64,000 bases of DNA from Neobacillus drentensis. GTDB lineage: Bacteria; Bacillota; Bacilli; Bacillales; Cytobacillaceae. The DNA is taken from contig NZ_CP091110.1 in assembly GCF_021560175.1 (NCBI RefSeq), positions 734,001-798,000 of the forward strand, given 5' to 3'. Made by a program: the position numbers and the translations under genes. Below, in pieces: positions 43,495 through 52,792 of the stretch (within the stretch, counting starts at the first letter, position 1; each line of letters starts with the position of its first letter). The notes beneath the pieces are model-generated. The model did no database searches, had not been told where the DNA came from, and worked only from the letters and a program-made list of their open reading frames with translations.

Positions 43495-43992
43495 ATGATA
43501 GTAGGATTTATGTTTGCATTGATCGCGGGTTCGTTAGTTAGTTTGCAAAATATATTTAACAGTAAGGTCAATGAACGGGCAGGTTCATGGGCGACAACTA
43601 CGCTTGTGTTAGGGCTTGGATTTTTGGCATCCTTGATAATGGGGCTGATTTTTGAAGGGGGAGAATTGTTTCATTTACAAGGGATGAAGCCCTGGTACTG
43701 GGTGAGCGGAGTCATTGGGGTAGGAGTGGTTACTTGTATTGTTCAAGGAATAAAACGGCTCGGACCGACAGTTGCTATATCGATCGCCTTAATCTCGCAG
43801 CTTGCGTTCGCATTATGGTGGGATTCCATGGGTTTTATGGGATTGGAAAAGGTGCCTTTTACTTTTAAGCATTTGCTTGGTGTCCTGGTGATTGTGGCGG
43901 GAATTGTCGTATTTAAGTTTGGCGGCAGACATGAGAGTCGTAAAGTGTCCAGGATTATTCAAAATGGGTCAGAGCATTTAGGTAGAAACTAA
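43495..43992 (+). CDS. YdcZ/DUF606-family small DMT transporter, second copy
   Basis: 165 residues, five hydrophobic segments, with a hydrophilic C-terminal tail of about 25 residues absent from the first copy. MIVGFMFALIAGSLVSLQNIFNSKV and GVGVVTCIVQGIKRLGP match DUF606. It is expected to pair with the product of 42354-42779 in an antiparallel heterodimer. A hairpin with a T-rich end follows at 43991-44013. Confidence 0.85.
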   Translation: MIVGFMFALIAGSLVSLQNIFNSKVNERAGSWATTTLVLGLGFLASLIMGLIFEGGELFHLQGMKPWYWVSGVIGVGVVTCIVQGIKRLGPTVAISIALISQLAFALWWDSMGFMGLEKVPFTFKHLLGVLVIVAGIVVFKFGGRHESRKVSRIIQNGSEHLGRN

Positions 43993-44001
43993 AGCAACCT
44001 T

Positions 44002-44166
44002 TTACGGCTGCTTTATGTTTTGTTGCTCTGTTGATGTTGATTGCAAAGAGGAACGTTCTAAGGCTTCGGTTATTTTCTCTTTGGTGATTTCGATATTTTC
44101 TTCGGTACGGGTATTCCAAATACTATACTTCATTTGATTTCCCCCGCCATCGTTTTCGTTTTTCAT
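44002..44166 (-). CDS. Small hydrophilic hypothetical protein, 54 residues
   Basis: From ATG 44166, which has GGAGGTG 9 bases upstream. Product MKNENDGGGNQMKYSIWNT followed by TRTEENIEITKEKITEALERSSLQ; charged, helix-prone and without cysteines. A second in-frame ATG 12 codons later has its own GGGGGAA site and could be the real start. Not recognised as any family. Confidence 0.5.
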   Translation of the reverse strand: MKNENDGGGNQMKYSIWNTRTEENIEITKEKITEALERSSLQSTSTEQQNIKQP

Positions 44167-44489
44167 CAGGAAATTCACCTCCATTCTTATCGTTTCTAGA
44201 AGGAGGTGAAAATATTTATGCAGCCTAAGGAAATCTACGTCCATTTCTTTGGATAAAGGGTATTGACTCACGGATGAAGGGGATTTTTGCTTAGAAAAGG
44301 GGTGTTTAGTCTCGGATGAAGGAAATTTACTTCCGAGAAGAGAGTTTTAGATTAAAGTAAACGCTACGAGTTAAATTTTTGATAAAGCGATGCGATCCAA
44401 AGAGAAGCTAGAAATCTATCAAGAGCGCATCATAAAAATAATTGAAAATCAATTGGCCAAAAAATTACTGGGATCTTGAACTGCAGTAC
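44167..44489. other. Intergenic region with decayed repeats
   Basis: Contains two CGGATGAAGG segments about 45 bases apart (near 44272 and 44316) and a 28-codon open frame (44391-44477) without a good ribosome site. No gene is supported. Confidence 0.4.
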
Positions 44490-44624
44490 CTAACTCGTCA
44501 TCCCGTCCCCTCTAGTACCGGCTCCACCTACGCCAAATACCATGATAGCCACACATGCTATCCCCACTAATAGATAGTATACCCATTTTTTATTAACAAA
44601 CTGTGTCTTATTTGTTATAAGCAT
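44490..44624 (-). CDS. Small single-span membrane protein, 44 residues
   Basis: Reading from ATG 44624 gives MLITNKTQFVNKKWVYYLLV followed by GIACVAIMVFGVGGAG and a short polar tail. One clear membrane segment (about 15-32) with basic residues before it and none after, so the C-terminus is probably outside. The ribosome site is weak. Not recognised; the composition strongly suggests a real small membrane protein. Confidence 0.45.
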   Translation of the reverse strand: MLITNKTQFVNKKWVYYLLVGIACVAIMVFGVGGAGTRGDGMTS

Positions 44625-44694
44625 ATTAATTCTCTATTAAAGTAGTATTAAATCTAAAATAGTTTATCAGTTGATTTAATAAGCATTAAAATAA

Positions 44695-44726
44695 AAAAGA
44701 CGGTTCGGAATCCTGAACCGTCTTTT
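44695..44726 (-). terminator. Terminator after doxX
   Basis: AAAAGACGGTTC pairs with GAACCGTCTTTT across an 8-base loop, with A/T tracts on both sides; located just after the DoxX gene stop. Confidence 0.8.
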
Positions 44727-44739
44727 CATTATGTTGTCT

Positions 44740-45258
44740 TTACACTGTGGCTTTAGGTTTTTCAGCACCAGCATTTTTGTTAGCCATTTTTCTAACGAAA
44801 GGAACAACCCAACGGTCTAAACCAATTTTACCAGCGTTATAGCCTGCGGTTAAGATGATAAAGCCTAAGAAAATGTCTCTAGGGTTATGAGATACTGTTC
44901 CTGCTAAGAAGAAAGAGAAGTTCATCACTAGACCAAAGAACATCGCCGTTGTTGTTAAGCAGCCTAAGATTAAGCCTAAACCGATTAATGTTTCACCCCA
45001 AGGAACGATTACATTAAAGATATCAACGTTTGGTAATGCAAAGTGTTTTAGGAAGTCTACATACCAGCCAAATACGACAGCGCCGTCTGGGCCTTTTACG
45101 GGGTTGGCGATCGCTCCTTTTAAAAATCCAGAAGCATCGAATCCGCCGCTCGTTAATTTTCCAATCCCTGCAGAGATCCAAGAGTAGCCAAGATATACAC
45201 GCAAAACAGTTAAGATCACTGCTGAAATTTTATTTTCTCTTAAAAATTTGTTAAACAT
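44740..45258 (-). CDS. DoxX-family membrane protein
   Basis: 172 residues from ATG 45258 (GGGTGG at a spacing of 8). Four membrane segments. The opening VLRVYLGYSWISAGIGKL and the later WGETLIGLGLILG fit the DoxX/DoxD family. Some members act in membrane redox or sulfur metabolism with quinones, but function here is not shown. Single gene. Confidence 0.85.
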   Translation of the reverse strand: MFNKFLRENKISAVILTVLRVYLGYSWISAGIGKLTSGGFDASGFLKGAIANPVKGPDGAVVFGWYVDFLKHFALPNVDIFNVIVPWGETLIGLGLILGCLTTTAMFFGLVMNFSFFLAGTVSHNPRDIFLGFIILTAGYNAGKIGLDRWVVPFVRKMANKNAGAEKPKATV

Positions 45259-45415
45259 AAATGATTCCACCCTTCAAATTTTGTTTTCTCTTTATGGTTC
45301 TACTATATTCTTTTTTCACTTAAAAAACATGGCAATAGGGATTAGTTCAAAGTTTGTTCGAAATGTTATGGCAGAAATTTGACAATCAGGAAGGGCATCA
45401 TATTAGTGAGAATAC

Positions 45416-45461
45416 AAAATCAAAACTCCCACTACGGGGTGGCAGTGGGAGTCTTGATTTT
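45416..45461 (-). terminator. Terminator after the EamA transporter gene
   Basis: A long stem of AAAATCAAAACTCCCAC with GTGGGAGTCTTGATTTT (one mismatch). The stop codon of the transporter gene lies in the loop. Confidence 0.8.
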
Positions 45462-46310
45462 ATATTCTAGTTTTTCACTTAATAAGGTCGAGCCGAGGAT
45501 AAGGATTCCGCCTATGATTTGAATGACAGTCATGCTTTCACCTATGAAAATGGCAGAGATTATAACAGCGGAAATTGGGTCGATATAACTTAGAACTGCA
45601 ATGGTGGAACCCTTTAGTTCTTGAATCGAGGTAAAATATAAAAAATAAGCCAATCCTGTATGGACAATACCAAGGATCAGGATAAAGAGAAATGAAGTAG
45701 CTTTTAGCCCTGTAAAAGTAAGATCCCCGTGCCACCATACATATGGCAATAGCACAATGGCTGCTGCCATTAATTGGACTAAGGTAATTTCAAAACCTGA
45801 TAGGTTTTGAATAAATTTATTCATTAAGATAACGCTGGCATATAGGGCTGCTGCCAGCAGACCATATAAGATGCCAAGGGTCTGATTTTGCCCTTCTCCC
45901 CCTGGATTAACAATTAAAAACAGGCCGATCATTGCGGCGATAATGCAGCCAATCTTTCCGCTTGTCAGTTTTTCCTTCAGAACCCATGGAGCCAGGATCA
46001 TCACAAAGATAGGAGCAAAGTAATAGCTGATCGTAGCGTTTGAAATGGTTGTGTACCGATAAGATTCAAATAAGAAAATCCAATTGAGGCCGATTGCTCC
46101 TCCTGATAGTAAGAGGAGGAGTGCATTTGCTTTTAATGCTTTGAATGATGGCTTATGTTTGACTAAAAAACTAGCTGCAAGCAGGAACAGGCTCCCGATT
46201 ACTCCTCTTAAAAACGCAATTTCACTGGATGACATCTCAATATTTTTTACAAAGACCCCAATGCTTCCAAAGATGAGCATGGTCGTGATAAGTCTCATTT
46301 TTCCTTTCAT
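45432..46310 (-). CDS. EamA-family (DMT) transporter
   Basis: 292 residues from ATG 46310, which has GGGGGG 6 bases upstream. Ten membrane segments in two EamA repeats (FGSIGVFVKNIEMSSSEIAFLRG in the first, LVQLMAAAIVLLPYVWW at the start of the second). Members export amino acids or metabolites, and some are importers. The substrate cannot be predicted. Single gene upstream of the DoxX gene in the same direction. Confidence 0.87.
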   Translation of the reverse strand: MKGKMRLITTMLIFGSIGVFVKNIEMSSSEIAFLRGVIGSLFLLAASFLVKHKPSFKALKANALLLLLSGGAIGLNWIFLFESYRYTTISNATISYYFAPIFVMILAPWVLKEKLTSGKIGCIIAAMIGLFLIVNPGGEGQNQTLGILYGLLAAALYASVILMNKFIQNLSGFEITLVQLMAAAIVLLPYVWWHGDLTFTGLKATSFLFILILGIVHTGLAYFLYFTSIQELKGSTIAVLSYIDPISAVIISAIFIGESMTVIQIIGGILILGSTLLSEKLEYKIKTPTATP

Positions 46311-46396
46311 GTCTAGCCCCCCTAGTATAGTTAATCGAATCATAAAATACGTGTTTTCACAACCGTTTTTTGGTGGGCTTTAAAAAAAAGAGCAGC

Positions 46397-47101
46397 TCAT
46401 CTGTTTGTTGATGGCTGCAGATTGTCTTGATATAAATCAATATACAAGTTTCCTTTTGTGGTGACGACGGCATAGGAGACTTTAGAAACCACGGTATTTC
46501 TGTTTTGGAGTTCTGCCTTGAGCCATTCTTCAGTGTAGGGGGAGTTAGAGAGGTTATCCGATAATACTTTACCATCCATTATTAACTCTACTGGAATCTT
46601 GTACGGCGTCGGCTTTATATTTAAATCTCTTCGGGTGAGACTCTGATATTCTGCTTTTTTTAAAACTGACAGGGAGCCATTTACCTCTAAAATAGCCCAC
46701 TCGACTTCATCGATCGTAAAGATATCTTTACCCCGTAATGCTTGTTTTAGAATATCAATGGAAAACCCCACTTTTTGTAATGATTCTTCTAGGATTTTCC
46801 CCTTTTGTATGAGCGTGACGGGTTTTCCAGCAATCCGTTCTCGAAAGCGCTGACTTTTGACAGAGAGGATATTTAAGGTAAAAATAATGGTCCCCATCAT
46901 GACAAACGAAAGGATAAAGTACAGAAAGCTGATTTTATAATTAAAGGTTAAATTTCCTGCTATGGTACCCATGGTAATGGTAGCAATAAACAAATGATAG
47001 GTTTTTTGAAAAATGGTTCGTTTTCCGAGAATATGTACAAAAATCCATAAAATGACAAAAGCCGTAATTGTCCTCATGATAATAACTAAAAACACTGACA
47101 T
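46397..47101 (-). CDS. DUF421-family membrane protein (YetF-like)
   Basis: 234 residues. Three N-terminal membrane segments followed by a cytosolic part with the conserved GKPVTLIQKGKILEESLQKVG and YKIPVELIMDGKV. This is the usual DUF421 architecture common in spore formers, where several paralogues occur; some affect spore germination or membrane integrity. The specific role is unknown. GGGAGA precedes the ATG. Confidence 0.87.
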   Translation of the reverse strand: MSVFLVIIMRTITAFVILWIFVHILGKRTIFQKTYHLFIATITMGTIAGNLTFNYKISFLYFILSFVMMGTIIFTLNILSVKSQRFRERIAGKPVTLIQKGKILEESLQKVGFSIDILKQALRGKDIFTIDEVEWAILEVNGSLSVLKKAEYQSLTRRDLNIKPTPYKIPVELIMDGKVLSDNLSNSPYTEEWLKAELQNRNTVVSKVSYAVVTTKGNLYIDLYQDNLQPSTNR

Positions 47102-47168
47102 ACGTTTCTCCCAAACGATGATTTGTTTGGGATAGTTTGTTCTTTTGAACGAGATTTATTCTTTTCTT

Positions 47169-47738
47169 CTATAACTGATTAAGGACCTTTGAAATAAACT
47201 CTGAATAATTTTCAATATGATAATCCGCGGTGATCACAGGATTTTGAAACGCAACCGTTTTAATGTTTAAACGACGGGCTGGGATTAAATCTAAATCGCG
47301 GTCACCGACAACCAAATCAATATGATTATTTTTTAAGACGTACTCATAGGAAGCCGTATGCGGCTTTCTAGTAAATCCTTGTTCTTCAACTGAGACAATC
47401 TCTTCAAAGTATTTTAATAAATTGAATTTTTCCAGCAGCATCAGGGTGGATTCCTTTTCACGGTGTGTGACAATAAAATTCCGATCGACTGAATCCAAAA
47501 CCTCCTCAATATGATCAAAAGGCTGACTGTTTACAGAGTGTATATTGTACAACCGCTGATATTCTCCCCTCAGGTCTTCCGAAATACCATAATGCTTAAA
47601 GGCAGTTTTTGAATCCTTTTTCAACCACCGTAATACTTCGGCTCGATCTAGGTCCTGCTTGCTAAGACTTACAAACCCCTCCACCAGTGCCGGATAAGTA
47701 TCAAAAAGGGTACCGTCAAAATCCCAGAGTAAATTCAT
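47169..47738 (-). CDS. HAD-superfamily phosphatase (phosphoglycolate-phosphatase-like)
   Basis: 189 residues. Motif I WDFDGTLFDTYPALVEGF at the N-terminus, a small helical cap, motif II FIVTHREKES near 90 (His in place of the usual Asn or Gly), Lys in RKPHTASYEYVL and motif IV VVGDRDLDLIPAR. It should dephosphorylate a small sugar phosphate or nucleotide in the cytosol. GAGGGAT precedes the ATG. Divergent from the gerK operon. Confidence 0.85.
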   Translation of the reverse strand: MNLLWDFDGTLFDTYPALVEGFVSLSKQDLDRAEVLRWLKKDSKTAFKHYGISEDLRGEYQRLYNIHSVNSQPFDHIEEVLDSVDRNFIVTHREKESTLMLLEKFNLLKYFEEIVSVEEQGFTRKPHTASYEYVLKNNHIDLVVGDRDLDLIPARRLNIKTVAFQNPVITADYHIENYSEFISKVLNQL

Positions 47739-47879
47739 TTTTATCCCTCAATTCTTAAAAGTTTTCACTTTCCTTATCCTATAGAAAAATCAGACTATAT
47801 TCAATTATTCCAAACCTTTCCTTACATACATAAAGACCCCTAAAGTTGGAAAACTATTTTAAAATGGGGGTGGTTCATA

Positions 47880-49421
47880 ATGAAAAAGACAATTTTGAAA
47901 ATGCTTCTGAAAAAATTAAATTCTGAACCACAGTTTGACGAACAATCTAATCAAAAGGTAATGGATCTAAAGAAAAGGGATATAAGCAAGAATTATGAAC
48001 ATAATTTGGATACGTTTAAAACCCTCTTCAGCTATCCGAAAAATACAGATGTTAAGGTACGTGAATTAAGGGTCAGAGCCCTTGACCGCCGTGCCTTTAT
48101 TATCTATATAAGTACAATGGTTGATGTCGAAAATATTCAGGAAGGCATTATCGAAAAATTACTCAAAAGCAATCAGCCTACAAGGAATATCGAGGATATC
48201 GTCTCCTATCCCATTCTAAAAACCTCGACCATCATCGGAGAAATTACCGAGTATATTACAGGTGGCATAGCTGCACTGTTTATTGATGGTGATCAGGACT
48301 GCTATTTGTTTGAAACGACCAAAACGCGCGGACGTGGAATAGAAACGTCGCAAAATGAGGTAATTGTTAAAGGGGCAAAGGAAGCCTTTAATGAAAAGGT
48401 AATTGATAATATAGCGCTAATTCGAAAAAAGATTAAGAATGAGAATTTGATTATAGAGTCTCAAGTTGTATCGAAACGGTCAAGGAATGATGTCTTTCTT
48501 GTTTATCAGAAAGATTTAGTGAATGAAGAACTGCTCAAGAACATAAAGGAAAAATTAGCCGGACTGGATACCGATAAAATCCTCGATTTAAGTATATTAG
48601 AGCAATATCTTGAAGAGCGGCCCAGATCACTATTTCCAACGCTATTGTATACAGAACGTCCTGACCGGGCAGCCTCCTTCATTGAAGAGGGGCATATTAT
48701 CGTATTGATGTCGAACTCGCCCAGCTGTTTAGTGCTGCCAGCTACTTTTTGGGCAATCATCCATTCCCCGGAAGATCATTACCTAAGGACGCCTTATGGT
48801 AATTTCATTCGTATTTTGCGGTTAATGGCGATGTTTGTCGCTGCATTCGCCTCATCCTTTTATATTGCCATAACCAATTATCATGTTGGGATGATTCCGC
48901 CGGATTTATTGATGGCGATTGCAGGGACAAGAGAACGCGTTCCTTTTCCATCGATTATCGAAATTTTGATGATGGAAATTGCCTTTGAACTCATTCGGGA
49001 GGCCGGGTTACGAGTCCCGTCTCCAATTGGTCCTACAATAGGTATTGTTGGTGCTTTAGTTTTAGGACAAGCGGCCGTTCAGGCAAATGTGATTAGTCCG
49101 ATTGTTATCATCGTCATTGCCTTGAGCGGCTTAAGTTCATTTATTATTAGTGATACCAGTCTTAATTTTGCCATCCGAATCAGCCGCTTTTTATTTATTT
49201 TTACTGCCGGGACTATGGGGATCTTCGGGGCAACATCATTATTTATTTTAGGATTGTTTTATCTAGTTTCGTTAAAATCCTTTGGTACCCCATACTTTGC
49301 GCCGATGACCCCGCACTTCTTTTCATCTAAGGATTTAATTATCCGGCATGTTCCGTTTAAAGAAAGGCTTCGCCCTGGTTATTTAAAACCAAAGGATATG
49401 GTTAGACAAAGAAAGGGATAA
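47880..49421 (+). CDS. Spore germination receptor A subunit (GerA/GerKA family)
   Basis: 513 residues. A long N-terminal cytosolic domain contains the family segment GGIAALFIDGDQDCYLFETTKTRGR and ERPRSLFPTLLYTERPDRAA. Four or more membrane segments follow (from about 290), with PSPIGPTIGIVGALVLGQAAVQA. A subunits form an oligomeric ion channel in the inner membrane of the spore that responds to germinants. First gene of an A-B-C(-D) operon. Transcription in the forespore from a SigG promoter is expected, but I could not identify a convincing one. Confidence 0.92.
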   Translation: MKKTILKMLLKKLNSEPQFDEQSNQKVMDLKKRDISKNYEHNLDTFKTLFSYPKNTDVKVRELRVRALDRRAFIIYISTMVDVENIQEGIIEKLLKSNQPTRNIEDIVSYPILKTSTIIGEITEYITGGIAALFIDGDQDCYLFETTKTRGRGIETSQNEVIVKGAKEAFNEKVIDNIALIRKKIKNENLIIESQVVSKRSRNDVFLVYQKDLVNEELLKNIKEKLAGLDTDKILDLSILEQYLEERPRSLFPTLLYTERPDRAASFIEEGHIIVLMSNSPSCLVLPATFWAIIHSPEDHYLRTPYGNFIRILRLMAMFVAAFASSFYIAITNYHVGMIPPDLLMAIAGTRERVPFPSIIEILMMEIAFELIREAGLRVPSPIGPTIGIVGALVLGQAAVQANVISPIVIIVIALSGLSSFIISDTSLNFAIRISRFLFIFTAGTMGIFGATSLFILGLFYLVSLKSFGTPYFAPMTPHFFSSKDLIIRHVPFKERLRPGYLKPKDMVRQRKG

Positions 49422-49425
49422 CATT

Positions 49426-50532
49426 ATGGATCAGCAGCAGATAAAACTTGGTATACGTGAATATGTTTCTATCGCTATATTGATGGTTGGGGCGAAGGCA
49501 ACCGAGGATACTCCGACCATTCTATACAAGATAGTACAAAATGCCTCGTGGATGATTCCCATTCTTGCGGCAGGAATTTCTATTATTCCATTACTTTTAT
49601 TGTTAAAAACTCTTTCATTGTACCCTGACAAAGATTTATTTTCAGTTATTCGAAAAGTATTCGGCAAGTACATTGGTTTTTTGATTTGCCTGGTTATTTT
49701 CCTTATTAGCTCATGTGGGATATCGTTCGATTCACGGTCGTATTCTAATATCATTCGGACCTTTTATTACCCAACCACCCCTACACTAGTGATTTATGCC
49801 TTGTTATTGTCCATATGTGCATATGGTGCAAAAAAAGGCATTCAACATATTGGATCGGTAGCGTATCTAATTGTTTTCTATGCAGTTATCTCCTTATATA
49901 TTGCCTTTTTGTTAAGTACAAAAACCAGTACAATTCGAGCAATGTTTCCCATATTAGGGTCAGGACCTGTAGAAATAGTTAAAGGTAGTTTTATCGGACT
50001 GTCACTATTCACTGATTTTTTTCTATTTACGACCTTCATCCCTTTTATAAGTTCCGGAAAGGATTTCCGGAAAGGAACCTGGATTTCTTTTCTATTTATC
50101 ACATTTAGCCTAGGTGTGATGATACTAGCTTATATCTGTATGTTTGATACTTCATTAGGAACGATTGGCTATCCTTTTCATACACTGATCCGCTATATAT
50201 CACTGGGAACCTATCTTCCTAATGTAGAAATCATCTTTTTTGTCATTTGGCTAATGTCAGCCTTTATTCGCTTTACGGCGTTTTTGTATATTAATGGGAT
50301 GATGTTCGGATTTTTGTTTAAAATCAAAGATTTCGAATACTTAATTCCATCCTTAGCCACACTTTACTTATTAATAGGAAGCTTTCCCGAATCAGCCATC
50401 GAGGTCAGCCAGCTTAAAATGTTTACTTCGAGTGCTGCAGGTTTTGTATATACTTCTATGTCGGTCTTGCTTTGGTTAGCTGCAATGTTAAGAGGAGAAT
50501 TTAAACATGCGAAAAACAGGAATAGTATGTAA
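49426..50532 (+). CDS. Spore germination receptor B subunit (GerB family permease)
   Basis: 368 residues with ten membrane segments in the amino acid/polyamine/organocation transporter fold. REYVSIAILMVGAKATEDTPTILY at the N-terminus and SSGKDFRKG and VWLMSAFIRFTAFLY later are family-typical. B subunits bind the germinant. It starts 4 bases after the A-subunit stop and overlaps the C-subunit gene by 26 bases, indicating coupled translation. The identity of the germinant cannot be told from the sequence. Confidence 0.92.
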   Translation: MDQQQIKLGIREYVSIAILMVGAKATEDTPTILYKIVQNASWMIPILAAGISIIPLLLLLKTLSLYPDKDLFSVIRKVFGKYIGFLICLVIFLISSCGISFDSRSYSNIIRTFYYPTTPTLVIYALLLSICAYGAKKGIQHIGSVAYLIVFYAVISLYIAFLLSTKTSTIRAMFPILGSGPVEIVKGSFIGLSLFTDFFLFTTFIPFISSGKDFRKGTWISFLFITFSLGVMILAYICMFDTSLGTIGYPFHTLIRYISLGTYLPNVEIIFFVIWLMSAFIRFTAFLYINGMMFGFLFKIKDFEYLIPSLATLYLLIGSFPESAIEVSQLKMFTSSAAGFVYTSMSVLLWLAAMLRGEFKHAKNRNSM

Positions 50533-51757
50533 AGGAATCATATTTCTAAGTATGATATGTCTTCTATCAGGCTGCTGGGATCGAGAGGAACTCGAAGATC
50601 GCTCCTATGTAATAGGGTTAGGACTTGATAAATCCGAACATAAAGGAAAAATCAAAGTGACCATGCTGCTTGCAAACCCTGAGGTGGGCAGTGTACAGGG
50701 AGGCGGGGGTTCAACCGAAAAGCCGCGAGAAATTATTACCTTTGATGTGAATGATATGATTGCCGCCAAAGGGACCGCCAATTCCATCATTTCTCGAACC
50801 ATTAGTTACGAATTTTTACGAATTATTATCGTATCTGAGAAATATGCGAAGGATAAAAACTTTCCGACGACCATTTTTGATACTCAAAAAGATAAAGAAA
50901 TTCGAATGAATACCTATTTAGCTGTTTCTCGAGAAAACGCTAGTGACTATTTTGTTAAAAATAAGCCTATGATGGAAACAAGGCCGCATAAATACTTTCA
51001 ATATATGGTCGATCATGGGATTGAAAATGGAATGATTCCAGATTCAACCTTATTCCGCTATTTTAAAACGTTAGATAGAGGAACAGACCTCTATTTGGCA
51101 ATGTATACAACAGCTATCAAGTCTAAGAAGACCAAGGTAAAAAGTGAAGATGAATATATTGCGGGCCAGGTAGATGCATCCGGTGAACTGGATGATACGC
51201 AATTTATTGGCTCTGCCGTTTTTAAAAATGGGATAATGACTAAAAAGCTCACTGGCCAAGAAACTAGGATTGTCAATATTCTAGATGATACAACGGACAT
51301 CAAAGACATCTTAATCGATATTCCGGAACCTTTTTCTAAGAAGGGGAAGGAATTAACTTGCAGAATAATGAAAAGGGAAAATAATAAAGTGAAAATGAGA
51401 AATTTAAAAGGGACGAAGCCTAAAATTATTATCACCATCCCTTTAAAAGTAGAACTTATGACAAATCCATCGATGGTTTCCTACATATCTGAAAAAAATA
51501 GGCGAATATTAAAAAAACAAGTGATTAGCTACTTAAAAGAAAAGCATGAAAATTTATTTAAGAAATCACAAACAAAATTGAAGGGTGTACCCTATCCATT
51601 ACCCCTTTATGCACGTCCCTATTTCCTAACGAATAAGGAATTTGAAAAATTCGATTGGGGGAAATCGTTTTTAAGAGCCGATATTATTGTAAAACCGGAA
51701 ATCGAGATTATTGATTATGGAAAGCAAACAAAAAAACCAGTCAAGGTGGGAGGATAG
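50507..51757 (+). CDS. Spore germination receptor C subunit (Ger(x)C lipoprotein)
   Basis: 416 residues. A signal peptide ends in the lipobox LSGC with Cys23, followed by the family motif WDREELEDRSYVIGLGLDKSE. Ger(x)C proteins are lipoproteins on the outer face of the inner spore membrane and complete the receptor complex. The length is slightly above the usual 370-400. It overlaps the B-subunit gene, and the small D-like gene starts one base after its stop. Confidence 0.92.
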   Translation: MRKTGIVCKGIIFLSMICLLSGCWDREELEDRSYVIGLGLDKSEHKGKIKVTMLLANPEVGSVQGGGGSTEKPREIITFDVNDMIAAKGTANSIISRTISYEFLRIIIVSEKYAKDKNFPTTIFDTQKDKEIRMNTYLAVSRENASDYFVKNKPMMETRPHKYFQYMVDHGIENGMIPDSTLFRYFKTLDRGTDLYLAMYTTAIKSKKTKVKSEDEYIAGQVDASGELDDTQFIGSAVFKNGIMTKKLTGQETRIVNILDDTTDIKDILIDIPEPFSKKGKELTCRIMKRENNKVKMRNLKGTKPKIIITIPLKVELMTNPSMVSYISEKNRRILKKQVISYLKEKHENLFKKSQTKLKGVPYPLPLYARPYFLTNKEFEKFDWGKSFLRADIIVKPEIEIIDYGKQTKKPVKVGG

Positions 51758-51758
51758 T

Positions 51759-51914
51759 ATGCAATTAGTAACGTACATCGTTTTATTTGGCATTATAGCC
51801 TATACCTTTGGTTTTGGCGTTACCTTGTGGAAGGGAAAACAGAAGTTAAGTGCGGCTGCTGTATTTTTTCTATGCCTCACGATAATCGTCCTTCCGTTCT
51901 TTACGATTATTTAA
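51759..51914 (+). CDS. Small two-span membrane protein, candidate germination receptor D subunit
   Basis: 51 residues from ATG 51759 with GGGAGG at a spacing of 5. It has two hydrophobic segments (VTYIVLFGIIAYTFGFGV and AAAVFFLCLTIIVLPFF) joined by a short basic loop. Small two-span D proteins next to gerA-type operons are known in Bacillus and modulate receptor function; the position after the C subunit and the topology match. Longer in-frame upstream starts would lie within the C gene and are unlikely. Confidence 0.72.
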   Translation: MQLVTYIVLFGIIAYTFGFGVTLWKGKQKLSAAAVFFLCLTIIVLPFFTII

Positions 51915-52122
51915 AAGAAGGCAAGCTAGTTGATCACTGATACCACACCTAATTAGTTCCTACCTCGATAAGTAAGAAAACCTGTTGAGTAACTGGGTGA
52001 CCTTTTCTTAAAGCGAATTACTTTATCGATGCGAATGTAGATACTTTCGTTAAACTATAAAATAGGTTTATACTAGGTAAGTAGATTATTTGCGAAAAAG
52101 TAGACTAGGAGAGGTGATCATC

Positions 52123-52770
52123 GTGCTGAAAAAAATCGATATTTTAACCAAAATTGTAGATTGCGGGGTCGTTGCAGTTGTTCGTGCCGATTCTAAGGAA
52201 GAGGCCGCAAACATTTCTGAAGCCTGTGTAAAGGGAGGTATTCAGGGTATTGAGGTGACCTTTACAGTCCAGGGTGCAGATGAAGTGATTAAAGAATTGG
52301 CAGCGCTTTATCAAAATCACCCAGATGTGGTGATTGGCGCAGGAACTGTGCTTGATGCGGCAACTGCTAGAATAGCGATTTTAGCCGGAGCACAGTTTGT
52401 GGTCAGCCCGGCGTTTGATGAAGCAACGGCAACACTATGTAATCTTTATCAAATTCCTTATATGCCAGGCTGTATGACGCTTACTGAGATGAAGCGAGCG
52501 TTAGAAGCAGGAGTGGATATTGTGAAATTATTCCCTGGCAGTGCCTACGGTCCAGATTTTGTTAAGGCTGTCAAAGCGCCGCTTCCACAAATTAATATTA
52601 TGCCAACCGGCGGTGTTAATTTGGAGAATGTTGATAAATGGATCAAGAATGGCTGTGTCGCCGTCGGTGTAGGCGGAAATTTAGTCGAACCAGCCAAAAC
52701 GGGGGAATATGAAAAAATCACTGAATATGCTAAGCAGTATATCGAAAAAGTTCAAGCGGCAAGAGGATAA
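52123..52770 (+). CDS. KDPG/KHG aldolase family protein
   Basis: 215 residues from GTG 52123, preceded by AGGAGAGGTGA. Motifs: VVAVVRADS, IQGIEVTFT, GAGTVLDAATA, VSPAFD, PGCMTLTEM and the Schiff-base lysine in VDIVKLFPGS. It cleaves 2-keto-3-deoxy-6-phosphogluconate to pyruvate and glyceraldehyde-3-phosphate, or the matching 4-hydroxy-2-oxoglutarate. No KDG kinase is adjacent; an aldo-keto reductase gene follows after 22 bases and is probably co-transcribed. Confidence 0.9.
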   Translation: MLKKIDILTKIVDCGVVAVVRADSKEEAANISEACVKGGIQGIEVTFTVQGADEVIKELAALYQNHPDVVIGAGTVLDAATARIAILAGAQFVVSPAFDEATATLCNLYQIPYMPGCMTLTEMKRALEAGVDIVKLFPGSAYGPDFVKAVKAPLPQINIMPTGGVNLENVDKWIKNGCVAVGVGGNLVEPAKTGEYEKITEYAKQYIEKVQAARG

Positions 52771-52792
52771 TAACCGATAGGGGGATAAGCTG

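Noticed and set aside
44391-44477. 28-codon frame starting MRSKEKLEIYQ
   Set aside because: No ribosome site and too short; may be a gene relic but cannot be supported.
47800-47879. SigG promoter before the germination operon
   Set aside because: CATACAT at 47825 resembles a -10, but no acceptable -35 lies 17-18 bases upstream.
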